Positions 35,203 to 35,339 of a DNA stretch of 35,339 nucleotides are shown piece after piece. The DNA is from Nitrosomonadaceae bacterium (GTDB lineage Bacteria; Pseudomonadota; Gammaproteobacteria; Burkholderiales; Nitrosomonadaceae): positions 1-35,339 of the forward strand of contig JAUSLF010000058.1 in NCBI GenBank assembly GCA_030646695.1, written 5' to 3'. Every line of letters begins with the position of its first letter. Position 1 is the first letter of the stretch. A model generated the notes under the pieces. That model had not been told where the DNA came from. It made no database searches and saw nothing but the letters and a program-made list of their open reading frames with translations. Position numbers and translations under genes: made by a program.

Positions 35203-35339
35203 ATAAATAAGGTAATCCCCCGGCTATGCCGGGGGACTCACTAGGTTTGACCGAGCGCTACGGTCAGCCTGATTCTTCTGACTTGATCAAAAGTTAGGAG
35301 AATCAAATGAAAGAGTACCAGAGTCTTTATCATACGAAA
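35203..35339 (+). mobile_element. Left end of an IS200/IS605-family element (partial)
   Basis: A perfect 8-bp hairpin CCCCCGGC/GCCGGGGG (35217-35224 with 35228-35235) lies near the proposed tip, followed by a 5-bp stem GACCG/CGGTC (35249-35253 with 35261-35265). The transposase frame then opens at 35307 behind an AGGAG. This is the IS200 left-end layout, where subterminal hairpins are recognised by TnpA as single-stranded DNA and also limit its expression. The exact tip is uncertain and the element runs off the window. Confidence 0.7.
35307..35339 (+). CDS. tnpA: IS200-type transposase TnpA (first 11 codons only)
   Basis: The frame reads MKEYQSLYHTK before the window ends, closely resembling the start of Y1 HUH transposases of the IS200 group. 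A TTAGGAG ribosome-binding site lies six bases upstream. The catalytic HUH and Tyr residues are outside the window. Confidence 0.7.
   Translation, partial: MKEYQSLYHTK

Overview
The window looks like a chromosomal segment of a betaproteobacterium, probably a chemolithotroph-type lineage near Nitrosomonadales/Gallionellales. This is inferred from gene order (TPR lipoprotein–lolB–ispE–tRNA-Gln–prs–rplY–pth–ychF), a divergent pmbA/darP pair, a hopanoid-type hpnA and moderate GC. No 16S rRNA or lineage marker is present, so the assignment is provisional.

Layout. 1–2843: an IS21-family insertion sequence (istA, istB, multiple terminal repeats). It abuts a strongly folded ~120 bp attC-like segment and a small orphan lipoprotein gene. 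4150–6538: a GAF/HD-GYP cyclic-di-GMP phosphodiesterase and an HpnA-type epimerase. 6563–9565: a TRAP transporter in the order dctQ-dctM-dctP (minus strand). 9645–13603: pmbA, darP, a Tat-exported transglutaminase-like protein and a carboxylesterase. 14290–16169: a receiver-only response regulator with a six-TM histidine kinase. 16166–23181 (minus strand): the housekeeping block ychF, pth, rplY, prs, tRNA-Gln, ispE, lolB and a TPR lipoprotein, covering translation, PRPP and isoprenoid synthesis and outer-membrane lipoprotein insertion. 23459–27453: a Gld-like ABC operon (ATPase, permease, GldG-like, DUF4340), interrupted between its first two genes by a nested palindromic element. 27598–28413: mutM. 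28414–32209: an accessory island. 32210–35001: proC, yggT, yggU, sixA, rluE. 35203–35339: the left end and first codons of an IS200-type element.

The most unusual part is the island between mutM and proC. It holds a PD-(D/E)XK nuclease-like protein, the C-terminal remnant of a RelE/ParE-type toxin followed by an XRE antitoxin, and a PhoD-like metallophosphatase without a visible signal peptide. These genes are separated by related imperfect palindromes. Two ~103 bp copies share homology that stops at a GTTA core, and ORFs begin or end within a few bases of the repeats. That is the expected layout of integron gene cassettes, although no integrase is visible, so I propose a CALIN-like array (attC sites lacking an integrase). 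Other structured elements are a three-stem palindrome inside the IS21, the nested inverted repeats in the ABC operon, and a hairpin in the rplY leader.
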